From the NCBI GenBank assembly GCA_021029095.1, contig JAJOHG010000013.1, positions 62,001-126,000 of the forward strand: 64,000 nt of DNA, read 5' to 3'. The first letter of the stretch is position 1; each line of letters begins with the position of its first letter. Under the pieces are notes generated by a model that ran no database searches, was not told the origin of the DNA, and saw only the letters and a program-made list of their open reading frames with translations. The DNA comes from Phellopilus nigrolimitatus. Taxonomy: Eukaryota; Basidiomycota; Agaricomycetes; Hymenochaetales; Hymenochaetaceae. Below are positions 48,335-58,263 of the stretch, in pieces. The translations under genes were made by a program, and so were the position numbers.

Positions 48335-49526
48335 ATGTCCAATTGGTCCACCCCATTTGGGAGCCCACAGTCGACTAGAGGTCCATCTGAGTCCCCATCC
48401 TCACGTCCGGCAAAGTACCCTGCACCGCGACGGGGCCGACGTAGGGCCGAATCCCTCAGCCATCCTCGCATAGGCCGCTGGACAGAATCCGCAGACATTC
48501 TCGAAGATTTTGCGGCAGAGCTCTCAGCAGAATCCTTTCGAACTAAACCCGGGGAAGATTACACCGCAGGAAAAGGCTTCAGTGGCACTGGTTATGAGGG
48601 ACTCCAAGGAGGCGACGCTCGAGTCCCAGTCAGAACCCAAGCAGGCTTCAGTGGTGGGCCCGATGGACCTCAAACAACGCTAGGAACCTCCTCCCGTCCA
48701 CAGTCATCCAGAGCACCATCCAAAGTTGACTTTTATAAAAGAGGGTACCAGAAATTCCAAGGAGACCAGTCTAGAGCCCCATACCCATGTTCTGCAGACC
48801 TCCCACACGCGAAGCCACCCAGGCCCCCGTCCGCCCCGCCTTACATGCCCGCGGGGCCGCCGCTGCCCAAAGAAACAGGGTACACTGCAGGGTACCAGGA
48901 AGTCCAAAAAAAATACCAATACCGAAGTGACCAGTCTAGAACCCCATACCCATGTTCTGCACACCCGGCCGCCCCGCCTAACATGCCCGTGGCCACCCCC
49001 GCGGTGCCGACATTTCCCAAATGTATGTGCTCTTCTCTCTCTCCTCTTTCCACTTTCCGGGGTCGGATATCTGAAAAACTCCCACAGCAACCCGCGCAGA
49101 CTACGAGCGCAAGATAGAGAAAAGTGAGTGTGCCGTGCTCTTCGCGGATGCCGCGTTTGCGTGCGCGCCTTTCTGACGGCGGCGTCCGCCCTTGGCAGTG
49201 GTAAGGCCGTACGGGCTGGAACTCAAACAAAGCAAGAAAGCTGAGTTTTGCGTTAACAAGGGACGTGGCGTGTGGACTAGATCGCGCGAAGCGAAAAGTG
49301 CGTGCCTGACCCTGCTCTCATATGCGCCCTTTTGCCCTGATCCCCAGATCGTACATGTGTTTTGTCGACAGCGGTTGAGCTTAGCTATTTAGAACGCGAC
49401 CCGGCTTCAAAGACAGAAGCGAGAAAGTACCTTTGCAACGAGTCGGGATCCGACGAGATTACGGCACTTGAGAAGGTGTACACTGAGCTGAAAAAGAGAG
49501 GGCTCCATGATTATGAGCAATATTAG
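48335..49526 (+). CDS. Pro/Gly-rich diversified family, copy 1 (325 aa)
   Basis: Exons 48335-49022, 49088-49123, 49199-49297 and 49372-49526; every internal junction is phase 1, as in copies 2-4. Exon 1 is disordered, rich in Pro, Ser, Gly and Tyr, with repeats around GFSGTGYEGLQGG, GYQKFQGDQSRAPYPCS and GYQEVQKKYQ. Exon 2 is 36 nt (TRADYERKIEK). Exon 3 reads VRPYGLELKQSKKAEF and exon 4 is helical and charged (SDEITALEKVYTELKKRG). No signal peptide, membrane segment or known domain. Copies 2, 3 and 4 share exon count, phase and 36-nt exon 2, but little of the sequence. Function unknown. Confidence 0.78.
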
Positions 49527-50712
49527 AGCGATATTTAAATAGTACCTAGAGCCAAATAAATTAGGGAACTATATTATTCGTATCTTTGTAAGTTGATCGC
49601 CGCGGACGGCGTCTACGATGAGCGTTGTTGCGGAGAGTCGCAGCAATGCTCACAGGCCACGTGCGGCGAAGGGTTCTGTAGATCCTGCACGTCTAAGATC
49701 TAGACCAGAGTGGATGAGAGAGACGCGCAGTCAAGTCCGTGCGTCCGTTCGTGCTGTCGCTGTCGCCAGGGAGGTTGAGGAGAGGCGGGTGCGGCGGTCG
49801 AGCCACGTGCCTCAGGCGTGCAGAATTCGACAGCAAGATGCGTCCGTGGCAATAGCGCTGCCGGGTCTATCTAGGAACATCCGACTCGGCAGTTCGGGCG
49901 GACGTTCGACGTCGGCGATGCCGCGGCGGGGGGCTGCTTATAGGTGCGACAGTGTCGCGGGTGGAAACAGAAGGTTTAGAGTTCCGGTCGTGTTGACATT
50001 GTCGTGACAAACTATCATGCAGTGTAGCGCCGCGGGTAAAAGGCTTCATGATGAGAAGTCCGGGTGCGTATATTTGTCGAGGACAAAATTGGACGGATGA
50101 AGTCGTGAATATAGAAGGATGGAGATACGGTGATAGTGTTGCTGAATTTGCTTCCCTAGCTGGGAGGGAAAACAGCGAGCTTGAGGGAAGGAGCAAGAAA
50201 GGAAACAAAGATTAGAGGACGATGCGTCACCTGACGCGGACGCGTCGCGTCTTCAAGTTCAACGGATGATTTTGATTCGTCAATCACGATTTGCTCAACG
50301 ATTCTGTGACATGTAACTTGGATGCAAACTGGGCTGTACGGCCCTCCAAGTCTGGCCAGCCAGAATACCTTCATATGCAGTGCAATCTTCATGCAGAAAC
50401 AGTCGAGTGCAAAGCGCATAGGTAGGCAAGAGCATGAGCAATCGCCTCCAAAGGAGCCTAGAATGTGCTAGCTCGCGACTCATGTTCTGCGCATTGTGGC
50501 AGTTTGCATAGCTGAGAAGTGTAAAGCAGCAGTGATCGCGAGCTCATCTGTAAGAGGGCAGCCGTCTCGCCGAGGTCTTTCACATTCATATGTATAAGAA
50601 GGCCTCCGAGTCAATGACTTTGTATATAACAGAAATACACCTCCAAAGCACGGAGACACACAAAACCTTTTCAGGCATAAAATTAATTTCATCCGAGCAA
50701 GTACCCTCAAGC
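49527..50712. other. Duplicated spacer: repeat shared with 59530-59890, then promoter of copy 2
   Basis: 49780-50130 is similar to the reverse complement of 59530-59890, including the GACGTCGGCG...GCCGCGGCGGG stretch. 50045-50640 is similar to 52438-53060 and to the reverse complement of about 62070-62800. The motif GCGTATATTTGTCGAGGACA begins the shared part in 50064 and 52455. An open frame at 49618-50007 is GC-rich and not supported as a gene. Confidence 0.7.
50593..50606 (+). promoter_or_regulatory. TATA box of family copy 2
   Basis: TATAAGAAGGCCTC, 120 bp before the start codon, identical in copy 3. Confidence 0.6.
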
Positions 50713-51365
50713 ATGTCTTACAACCCATCAAATCCGCATGGAGTCTCCAGGCCAGGCACCTCCACGGCAGCCCCAGTATCGGCGAAGCCCAAAAGCCAAT
50801 GCACGTGCTCTTTCTCTTCACTTTTCACCGGCTCCGTCGCGCCAGGGAGTCAGCGGGCTCCCTGGCTGGCGGATATCTGACGACTTGCGTCCACAGGGAA
50901 ATCCGAGGACTTCGAGAGGGAGATAGAAAAAAGTAAGTGTGCCAAATACTGGCTTTGTGTGCTTGTGTTGCTGATGGCCGCCGTGCGCGCGCCTGGCAGT
51001 CATAAAGCCACACCACTTGACCCTCAGGTCCGGACCTTGCATACTATCCGCGAATCGTAAAAACCCTAAATCGCACAAGGTGGTGAAATCCTGGGAAGTA
51101 GAAAGTGGGTACCTGCCCGTCGTCTCTTATACATCTTGTTTACTGATCTGCGGACCGTGCATATCTTCTGCCGATAGCACTAAGGCCTGAGTATAGCCTT
51201 GTGGCCACTCCGGAGCAATGCAATGCGTATGGAGCCTACGACAAGGAAAAATCGGATCCTTATGTAAAGTTTATAACAGAGATCGACAAGAGGACAGCAC
51301 TTTGGATGCTGTACGAGTGGCTGGTCGGCGTAGACAGGGAGCAAAAGGTTAGGAACCAGAGCTAA
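50713..51365 (+). CDS. Pro/Gly-rich diversified family, copy 2 (138 aa, short exon 1)
   Basis: Exons 50713-50800, 50897-50932, 51000-51104 and 51178-51365, all phase 1. Exon 1 is only 88 nt (MSYNPSNPHGVSRPG...), lacking the repeat region of the other copies. Intron 1 starts GCACGT where copies 3 and 4 have GTGCGT and GTACGT, so it is a GC-AG intron or a damaged donor. Exon 2 gives KSEDFEREIEK, exon 3 IIKPHHLTLRSG...SWEVE, exon 4 LRPEYSLVATPEQCNAY...YDKEKSDPYV and a helix to the stop. The intact frame over four exons argues that it is, or recently was, expressed. Confidence 0.72.
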
Positions 51366-51472
51366 ACAGATCTAGGAAGTAAAGTTCGTGTCCGGTCTAT
51401 GTACAATATTAACCAACAGTAATCAGGAAAACTTTACTGTGGGATCGATCTAAGAATTTTTATTGTACCCGA

Positions 51473-51509
<37 letters not shown>

Positions 51510-51704
51510 AGGAAAACATTCATACCACTTTCTATCCCAGACATTCCAGCCGGTCGAGTTCCAGCGAGTTCTGCGCATCATATCTTCTCATTCAGACAGT
51601 CGTTTTACATAGTATGAAATAATAATAATAATACATGAATGCCTTATTTTTACAAGTCAATATGTATGTGCAAAGCTCCAGATGTAAGTATTGCACCCCG
51701 TCAT
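51366..51704. other. Spacer with poly-A and end repeat of the inverted duplication
   Basis: Contains a 33-base A run (51476-51508) and, at about 51520-51660, the CTTTCTATCCCAGACATTCC element that also occurs near 54265 and, inverted, near 60870 and 63965. Confidence 0.6.
51476..51508. repeat. Poly-A tract
   Basis: Thirty-three consecutive A residues. The same position after copy 3 has only short A stretches, so it is a local expansion rather than a retroposition tail; introns of copy 2 are retained. Confidence 0.95.
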
Positions 51705-52430
51705 CCGGGCGCAGGTGACACCACGGGCAGCGCAACCAGCGTGCCGGCCAGCACTGCGCTCGCAAGCGCCGCGAGCGCCGCCGTGCGCACGACGATCTCG
51801 CACTGCGAAGAGCGCGGGCAGGCGCACGCGCGCACGCAGCGGCGCCGCGACGGCGCGGAAGAGCGCGGCGGTGACTACCGTGGGGTCCCCCTCGTCCGCG
51901 CCATCCGGGGACTGTATGCATGCGAGATGTAGATCCCGTCATCGTCGTCCGTCGACGCGTCCGCGCGGGCGCTCTGCGTCGGAGCCGAGGAACTCGGAGT
52001 CCCCGTTGCTCAGGCTGGGCGCGGCGCGAGCGAGTGCGTGTCCGCGTCGGGGGCATACGCGCCAGAGCCGGTGAAGGAGGCTGTGCCGAGGAAGAGTGCG
52101 GGCGTCGAAGGCGTGCTGGGCCGGGTCGGGATTGAGCTGCCGCAGGTCGCCAAAGAGACAGATCATGATGTAGACACCGCGCAGGCTCACGACAAGGACC
52201 GTGAGGGACGCGCGGAGGGCGTCCTCGATGTGGGCATTGAGCGAGGCGAAGACAACGAGATTGGGATGGGGCGAGAGGGCGTATGGGGAGTCGGGGACGA
52301 GGCGCTGACGAAGGAGGAGAGGAGGGCGGGCGGGAGGACGAGCTCGTAGGGAAACATGGGTGTGAAGAAGGTGTCGCGGGCGCGGGCAGTATGTAGCCAA
52401 AAGGCTCCAGCTTTCTCGGGATTGGCTGGT
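51705..52430 (-). pseudogene. RGS-gene fragment, C-terminal part
   Basis: Reads downward as PYELVLPPALLSSFVSASS, AHIEDALRASLTVLVVSLRGV and IMICLFGDLRQLNPD, then a DGDSEFLGSDAE acidic segment, and finally CEIVVRTAALAALASAVLAGTLVALPVV. All match the gene at 55358-58263, with deletions and frame changes; the RGS box itself is missing. Not expected to be functional. Confidence 0.78.
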
Positions 52431-53019
52431 AGCTCATCATGATGAGAAGTTCGGGTGCGTATATTTGTCGAGGACAAGATTGGACGGATGAAGTCGTGAA
52501 TTTAGAGAAAAGAGAAAAAATAGGAGGGATGGAGATACGGCGACAAAGTGGCTGCATTTGCTTCCATAGCTGGGGAGGGAAAACAGCGAGCTCGTGGGAA
52601 GGAGCAAGAAAGATCCAAGTATGTAGGGAGCAAAGAGATGCGTCACTGACGTGGACGCGTCTCGTCTTCGACTGATGCTTTTGATCCGTCAATCATGATT
52701 TGCTCAACGATTCTGTAACGAGTCGTATACAAGTACATATCTTGGATGCAAACTGAACCGTACGGCCCTCCAAGTCTGGCCAACCAGGATGCCTTCATAT
52801 GCAGTGCAATCTTCATGCGGAATCAGTCGAGTGCAAAGCGCATAGGTAGGTGAGAGCATAGCAATCGCCTCCAAAGGAGCCTAGAAAGTGCTAGCTTGCA
52901 ACTCAGTTCTGCACACTGTGACAGTTTGCATAGCTGAGGTAGTAAAACAGCAACAAGAGCCCATGGCGACCAGCTCGTCTGTAAGAAGGTAGCCGTCTCG
53001 CCGGGGTGTTGCGCATTTG

Positions 53020-53033
53020 TATAAGAAGGCCTC
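53020..53033 (+). promoter_or_regulatory. TATA box of family copy 3
   Basis: TATAAGAAGGCCTC, 85 bp before the start codon. The upstream 500 bp also matches copy 2. Confidence 0.6.
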
Positions 53034-53104
53034 AGTGACCTCGTAACAGATACACACAACAATTTTGCAAGCATAAAACGTATTTCATCAGAACACCCTA
53101 AAGC

Positions 53105-54126
53105 ATGCCTTATGACCCATCAAATCTGCCTCGAAGCTCATCTCGGCCCACGTCTAGGGCAGGTTCCAGCAGTAGTCAAGGTGGCCCACCGCAGCATAGA
53201 GCCAGAGCCATGTCTTTCGGACAACAGGGGTTCCCAGCAGGCAGCGGCCCTCAACAAATTAGACCCCCGTCCGGGGCAGGCTCCGCTAGTACTAGGTATC
53301 AGGAATTCCAAGGAGGCCAGGGTGGCGAACCACGTCATAGAGCCACGACTTTTGGACAACAATCCAGGGGAGGCTTTGCTGGCACTGAATATCGGGGACT
53401 CCAGGGAGGCCCCAGCGGCGCACGGCCTGGGGGTTCCGTGTCCCACAGGCCCCTCGAGCAGGTTCATCTAGAGCCCCAAGCCCTTCTAGACCAAGCTCCG
53501 CCGCCCACCAGCCGCAGAGGACCCCGTCCGCCCCGCCTGGCGTGTCCATGGCAGTCCCAGTAATGTCCGACGAAGACAAACGTGCGTGCTCTCCTCTCTC
53601 CGCCTTTGCCCCGGCGCCGGCGGACTCCCTGGCTGGCGGATATCTGACAACTTGCGTCCACAGGGCTCTGCGAGGACTACAAGAGGAAAATCAAAAACAG
53701 TAAGTGCGCCGGGTAACGGCTTTGCGTGCTCGTCTTGCTGACGGCCGCGCGCGCGTCTGGCAGTCATAAGCCCGCACCTGTTGTTCCTTAGGTCCAGAGA
53801 AAGCAAACTACCCAGCCATTTTTATAACACCAGTACGGGAAAGTTGCAAAGATGGTGGGAAGTAGAATGTATGTGCCTGTCTGTCGTCTCCTATACGTCC
53901 CGTCTCCTGATCTGCAAACCGTGCATATCTTCTGCCGACAGGCGCAAAGCCTAAGTGTTACCTTCCGAGTCAGCGCGATGCGTATAGAGCCTACGACGAG
54001 GAAAGATCGGGACCTTATGCCATGTGGAGTACTAATGGAGACGAGAAGACGGGACTTTCGGATGTGTTGAGGGCGCTGGAAGAGCAGGTCGAAAACGACA
54101 AAAGGAGCCGGAGGATACAGATCTAG
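53105..54126 (+). CDS. Pro/Gly-rich diversified family, copy 3 (exon 1 frame change)
   Basis: Exons 53105-53581, 53664-53699, 53764-53868 and 53942-54126. Exon 1 begins MPYDPSNLPRSSSRP and has repeats YQEFQGGQGG and GFAGTEYRGLQGG. After about 53420 the frame that matches copy 4 (APRAGSSRAPSP, TPSAPPGVSMAV, MSDEDK) is shifted by one base, probably an extra G in CTGGGGGTTCC; in the starting frame translation stops at 53563. Exons 2-4 are open (CEDYKRKIKN; IISPHLLFLRS...WWEVE; KPKCYLPSQRDAYRAYDEERSG...SRRIQI). It is either a recently broken copy or an assembly error. Confidence 0.7.
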
Positions 54127-55357
54127 GAAGTAGGATTCGCGTCTGAGCGGATTACCGCGCACGGAGTCTACGTACATACAATAGTAATTTCCCGTAGGAT
54201 CCCAGAGATTGGAAAAATCATTATTTTGCCGGATTCTAAATAATAATAAAAATCAAGCATCACCACTTTCTATCCCAGAGACATTCCAGCCAATCGAGTC
54301 CCAGCGAGTTCGGCGCATCCTATCTGCCCACCGGACAGCCGCCTTACATAGTACGAGATAATAACAATAATACAATGATGCCATTTTTTAAAAAAAAAAG
54401 TCAGTATGTATGTACACACAGAAACGCTGCCCAATCCAAGGAAGGATCTACGTACGTCGGCAGCTGCGCACGCGCTCCTCCTCCCCCTTTCCAAATTCCG
54501 AGCGCACGCACGCGCGCGCCGAGCTTCGTCGCCAGGACTGCCGTCCCTGCATGCCTGCGCTGTGGGTTCCGCCTGCAAGCTGCACCGGCCCTCCTGTGCA
54601 TACTATGTATTACTAGCACAGACAGCCGTCCAAAAGCGCTCGATTTCTCTCTTTCAATTCTCGTCACACACACACACACACAAAAAAAAAATGCACGTAA
54701 TTCTAGTAATCCACGCGCGACCAGAGTACACCAACCCACCATCGGTTTACTTTCCTACATACGTTATAGATTTCGCGGACACAAGGGGGGGGGGGGGGGG
54801 GACAGCGCGGTGCGCAGCAGTAAGGGTAGGCGGCAGCAGGGACACGAGGCGTGTGCGGGCAGGAGGGGGCGGGGAATTAGCGGGGGCGCGCCTGGCGGTG
54901 CGAGGCGCGCGGGTAGCGAGATACAGGACAGGGTCAGTACAGGGTGCCGGGAGAAGAGAGGCGAGAGGAGAAGATATGAGATGAGAAAGGAAGGCGAACG
55001 CGAGCGCGAAGACGAACGCGAAGACGAAGACGAAGACGAAGACGGGCGGGACAGAAAGGGGCTGGGGGGCGACCAAGATAGGACAACAACAAAAAAATAA
55101 AAAAGGGGGGGGAAGGGAAGGGAAAGGCGCCACGCGCAGTACAGAAACGAGAACGATGAACGATGAACGAGAACCAGAATCAGAATGAGCGAGAGTGTAC
55201 CAGAGTCGAGCAGAACAAACAAACGATAAGCAGGGTGTGAGCAGAACGAAGGCGCCGGCAGAAACGGCGAGGGGCTTTTCGCGCGTGCGCGGAAACAACA
55301 AAAAAAAAAAGGTTGAAAGCTCCAAAGACAAGACAAGCACCACCCCACCCCACCCCA
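54127..55357. other. Spacer with simple repeats before the RGS gene
   Basis: Contains the 3' end repeat of the left arm (54265-54420), a CA repeat near 54668-54681, a 17-base G run (54785-54801), a GACGAA-type hexamer repeat near 55010-55045, and A runs near 55293-55310. Long antisense open frames here are a by-product of GC skew and repeats. Confidence 0.6.
54785..54801. repeat. Poly-G tract
   Basis: Seventeen consecutive G residues. Confidence 0.95.
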
Positions 55358-58263
55358 TCACCCCCGCGCAGGCGGCACCACAGGCAGCGCAACCAGCGCG
55401 CCAGCCAGCACCGCGCTCGCCAGCGCCGCGACCGCCGCCGCGCGCACGACGATCTCCCACTGCGCGCGCGCGACGACCGGCTCAAGCACGCGCGTCACGG
55501 GCCCAAACGCGCCCACGCGCTGCTCGCTCGCGACGCGCGCGCGCCACGCCGGCGTGCCCCGCGCGCGTTCGCACGACGCGAGCCACGGGTGCGACGGGCT
55601 CGGGCTCGCGCGGCGCGGGCAGGACGAGGGACCGGGCGCCGCTGCCGCGAAGAACGCGGGCAGGCGCAGCGGCGCCGCGACGGCGCGGAAGAGCGCGGCG
55701 AGGCGCGTGCGGCTGCCTCCCACCCGCCGCCGCCGGCGGGGCGCACTCTTTTCGCACGGGCCGGCGCCGGCGCTCCCAGGCGAGTCCAGAAAGTCTCCCT
55801 TCTCCTCCAGCTCGTCGTCGCCGTCCGCGCCGCGCGCCCTGCGCACGGCACGACCGGCGGGAGCGCGTCAAAGTCGAACGTGCCGAGCGGGAGCGGCATC
55901 GGCATCGGCATGGCGCCGGCCTGCAGGTCTGGTCCTCCCACTCTCCACCCGCCATCCGCGGCCTCGCCACTGCCGCCGTCGACGGGCCCGCCTCCAAGTC
56001 GCGCTCGCGCTCCTTCCTGGTGCTCGTGCTCGCGCGCCCCGAGGCGGCCGTCAACGTCAACGTCGCCCCCAGGTCCGGGGCGCCGGCGTCCGTGCACGCA
56101 TAGGGGTACACGGGGATGAAGGACGCGGTCTGCACGACCGGCGCGGGGGCCATGGTGGGCGCGCACGGCTGCGGCTGGGCGGGCGCGGTGCCCGCTCCGG
56201 CCGGTGCGTCCCCGCCGCTGCCGCTGCCAGCGCTGGCGTGCGCCTGTGCGTGGCGCGCGTGGCCCATGAGCGCGAGCGCGGCAGTGACAACCGCGGGGTC
56301 CTCCTCGTCCGCGTCGTCCGGGGGGCTGTATGCGGGGGAGATGTAGATCCCGTGGTCGCTGTCCTCGTCCTCGTCCTCATCCTCATCGTCGTCGCTGTCG
56401 TCGTCGTCGTCCACGCCGCGCTCTGCGTCGGAGCTGAGGAACTCGGAGTCCCCGTCGCTCAGGCTGTGCGCGTACGCGGGCACGCTCGGCGCGAGCGAGC
56501 GCGTGTCCGCGTCCGAGGCGTCCGCGTCCGAGCGAGTACGCGTGCGCATGTGGGTGCGGGACTGCGAGCGCGAGCGCGCGCGCGCGCTTGCGGCGGAGCG
56601 GGCGGGGGACGGCCAGTGCGCGAGGCTCTCGACGCCCGCGCGGCTCTTGAGCGAGGAGATCGAGATCGTGCGCAGCGTGGTGTCCGTGTCCGTCGCGGTC
56701 GCGGTCGCGGCTCGAGCAGCCGCCGCCGCTCTCGTCGGTGCTCAGGTCCGTGTTCGTGCCTATGTCGGTGCTGAGGCCGGTGAGAGAGGTCGTGCCGAGG
56801 GAGAGCGCGGGCGTCGAGAGCGTGCTGGGCCGGGTCGGGATGCGGATTGAGATTTTCGGGGGCGCGGTGAGGGCGCGGACGGGGCGGACGGGGACTGCGA
56901 TAGATACAGACGGGAGGGCGTGGGAGTGGGTGTGGAGGGCGGCGCCGTGAGCAATGAAACTGTGCTCGGACGAGTCCGCCGTCAAGGTAGATGCCGGCGA
57001 GGCTGGAAGCGGGGGACGCTCGAGCTCGAACCTACAAGAAGAAATAAAAAAACTTAAATTGCACGCTTTTGTTCGAGAAAATAGGGAAACGCACTTCTGA
57101 GCTGCCGCAGGTCGCCAAAGAGGTAGATCATGATGCAGACAGCCGCGCAGACTCGCGACAAGGATGGTAAGGCCGAAAAAGAGGCCGGGGAGCGCGGCGA
57201 GGCGGGCCCAGCGGTCGTGGCCGAGGGCAAAGTTGACGGCGAGGGGCGGGACGGCGCCGGCGAGGAGGATGAAGGTGCCGGCGCAGATGCCGCAGGCGGC
57301 GCGGTAGGTGCCGACGTTGGTGTATGCAGCGCGGACGCAGCGGGCGAGGGACGCGCGGAGGGCGTCCTCGATGTGGGCCTTGAGCGGGGCGAAGACGGCG
57401 GGGTCGGGGTGGGGCGAGAAGGCGTACGGGTCGGGGTGGGTGGGGGACGAGGCGCAGCCTGCCGACGAAGAAGGGGGAGAGGAGGGCGGGCGGGAGGACG
57501 AGCTCGTAGGGGGACATGGGTGCGAAGAAGGTGTCGCGGGCGCGGGCGAAGAAGAGGGCGAGGGCGGGGGAGGCGTGGGCGCTCCATGTGACGCGGTAGG
57601 CGGAGAGGCGGAGGGGGGAGCGCGCGACGTCGGGGTAGCGGTCTGTTCTTCGCGTCTCTGGTGCGGGCCTTGCCCTCGCGCGCGCGGACCTTTGCCATCC
57701 ACTGGGCAGTAGCGGGCGGTGTACTCGCGGAGCCAGATGATGAAGTAGAGGTTTTCTGGGCACTGCTCGACGAAGAGGAGCCACTCCTCGAAGTCCTTGA
57801 GGGAGAGCGGGGGCAGGAGCTTGCGGTCGAGGACATCGTCGAGGGTGACGTCGAAGATGGGGGTGACTGGGAGAAGAAGTGAGAAATGGAGGAGCGGGGA
57901 GGAGAGAAAGAGGGACTTACGGCCGAATGAACGGACTTTGCCCACTGCGTGAGGGGGCGCGCACAGCCGGCGCTAGCACAGAAATGAGCACGAGGAAAGG
58001 GGAGGAGAGAAGAGAAGAGAAGAGAGATAGCGTACGGGAAGGGAAAGAAAGCCCTGAAGTGAGAGCCTAGATAATTTTGGCTGTGTCTGGACGTAGGGGC
58101 GGGGCTGGCGGGGCTGTCTGTGCTGGCGGTGGGAGGGGAGCATGGGGGAGTCGGGGCGGGACAGCGGCGACGGCGACAGCGACGACGGCGACGACGACGA
58201 GGACGGCGAGGCAGACGGTGAGGGGAAGGGAAGAGGGCGAGCTGGAGAGGGAGTGCAGGCCAT
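55358..58263 (-). CDS. RGS-domain membrane protein (regulator of G-protein signalling)
   Basis: Predicted GTPase-activating protein for heterotrimeric G alpha. ATG at 58263 (MACTPSPARPLPFPSP). After an exon with VGKVRSFG, the RGS box begins TPIFDVTLDDVLDRKLLPP, LKDFEEWLLFVEQCPENLYF and IIWLREYTARY (57873-57700). It continues after a spacer as PYELVLPPALLSPF and AHIEDALRASLARCVRAAYTN, and then has membrane segments (ICAGTFILLAGAVPPL; LPGLFFGLTILVASL). A long Ser/Pro/Asp-rich tail (FELERPPLPASP, SDGDSEFLSSDAE, an acidic run) leads to a last hydrophobic segment AAVAALASAVLAGALVALP and the stop at 55358. Very high GC; at least one frame change near 57460. Exon edges are approximate. Confidence 0.75.

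Larger units (their letters stand above)
51520..54560 (+). repeat. Large inverted duplication, left arm
   Basis: Carries in order an RGS C-terminal fragment (minus), a spacer/promoter and family copy 3 (plus). The same elements occur in reverse order and orientation at about 60590-63985. Shared landmarks are the CCCAGACATTCC element, GATGAGAAG...GGGTGCGTAT, GCAATCGCCTCCAAAGGAGC and the intron tails of the family gene. Confidence 0.8.

Noticed and set aside
51476..51508. Poly-A as a retroposed mRNA tail
   Set aside because: The gene beside it keeps all its introns and its promoter.
54747..55460. Long minus-strand open frames in GC-rich repeats
   Set aside because: Low-complexity composition driven by simple repeats; no splice signals or family resemblance.
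55195..56774. Long plus-strand open frames opposite the RGS gene
   Set aside because: Antisense shadows of GC-rich coding sequence with Ala/Arg-rich translation; the minus strand carries the RGS and membrane motifs.
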